From a bacterium (GTDB lineage: Bacteria > Babelota > Babeliae > Babelales > Vermiphilaceae): a stretch of 21,551 nt of DNA. The stretch lies in NCBI GenBank assembly GCA_021827875.1, contig JAKAUA010000054.1, forward strand, positions 1-21,551. The letters are read 5' to 3'. The notes beneath the pieces were generated by a model. The model had not been told where the DNA came from. It did no database searches and saw nothing but the letters and a program-made list of their open reading frames with translations. This document shows, one piece after another, positions 21,450 to 21,551 of the stretch. A program made the translations under genes and the position numbers. Position 1 is the stretch's first letter. Every line of letters starts with the position of its first letter.

Positions 21450-21551
21450 TTACACGTGAGTAAGTTGCTTAATATATAGTTCAAGATCAGTTAAAGTCAA
21501 GTTCAATGTCTGCATGGTCAGCAGTATTGGCGATGAGCTCTGTTGATAGAT
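21450..21551 (-). CDS. C-terminal end of an unidentified gene, start outside window
   Basis: On the minus strand a frame is open from the window edge for 33 codons to a TAA at 21450-21452, ending ...LTMQTLNLTLTDLELYIKQL-THV. It lies 35 bp before the SPOR-like gene on the same strand and is probably the upstream member of that operon. The leucine-rich, helical end is not enough to name a family. A chance open frame of this length is possible in principle. Confidence 0.45.
   Translation of the reverse strand: MYQQSSSPILLTMQTLNLTLTDLELYIKQLTHV

Noticed and set aside
1..21551. CRISPR array, prophage or biosynthetic cluster
   Set aside because: I saw no regularly spaced repeats, no phage structural genes and no biosynthetic enzymes. 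The accessory part consists of single genes.

Overview
The window reads as an AT-rich bacterial chromosome segment from a Gram-negative-type cell. The periplasmic parvulin chaperone, an SPOR-like protein, the ZapA/ZapB-like division pair and many short secreted proteins point that way. The mix of an archaeal/eukaryotic-type prolyl-tRNA synthetase, RNase Y, a Hc2/H1-like lysine-rich peptide, secreted ankyrin and orphan proteins with ...ASLNA signal peptides, and a small IS1595-family element would fit a host-associated lineage such as Candidatus Dependentiae (TM6). That placement is inference from gene content, not proof.

Layout. Positions 1-4400 (minus strand) hold a cut-off secreted protein, a candidate small RNA with its own promoter and terminator, recF and dnaN, a GC-rich cluster of four inverted repeats, and a Xer-type recombinase. 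dnaA is not here and I see no DnaA-box cluster. Positions 4500-6770 hold a HAD hydrolase (+) and proS (-), converging on a shared terminator. Positions 7040-12900 are the accessory part: a 46-residue histone-like peptide, an EamA transporter, two orphan secreted proteins, a HigBA-type toxin-antitoxin pair followed by a secreted ankyrin protein, a complete 708-bp IS1595-type insertion sequence with 8-bp target duplication just upstream of the toxin, and a hairpin pair resembling an IS200/IS605 end.

Positions 12900-21551 are housekeeping and entirely on the minus strand: rny-ymdB with a structured leader, a ZapB-like/zapA pair with ATGA overlap, and a long apparent operon (partial gene, SPOR-like protein, ppiD-like, recA, infC, rpmI, rplT) ending in a strong terminator.

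The most unusual observations are: the 3' end of the ankyrin gene carries an in-frame remnant of the neighbouring antitoxin gene; the insertion sequence has cut the toxin-antitoxin-ankyrin operon away from its upstream DNA; and several intergenic stretches look like undescribed structured RNAs. I did not find a clearly new multi-gene defence or biosynthetic system.
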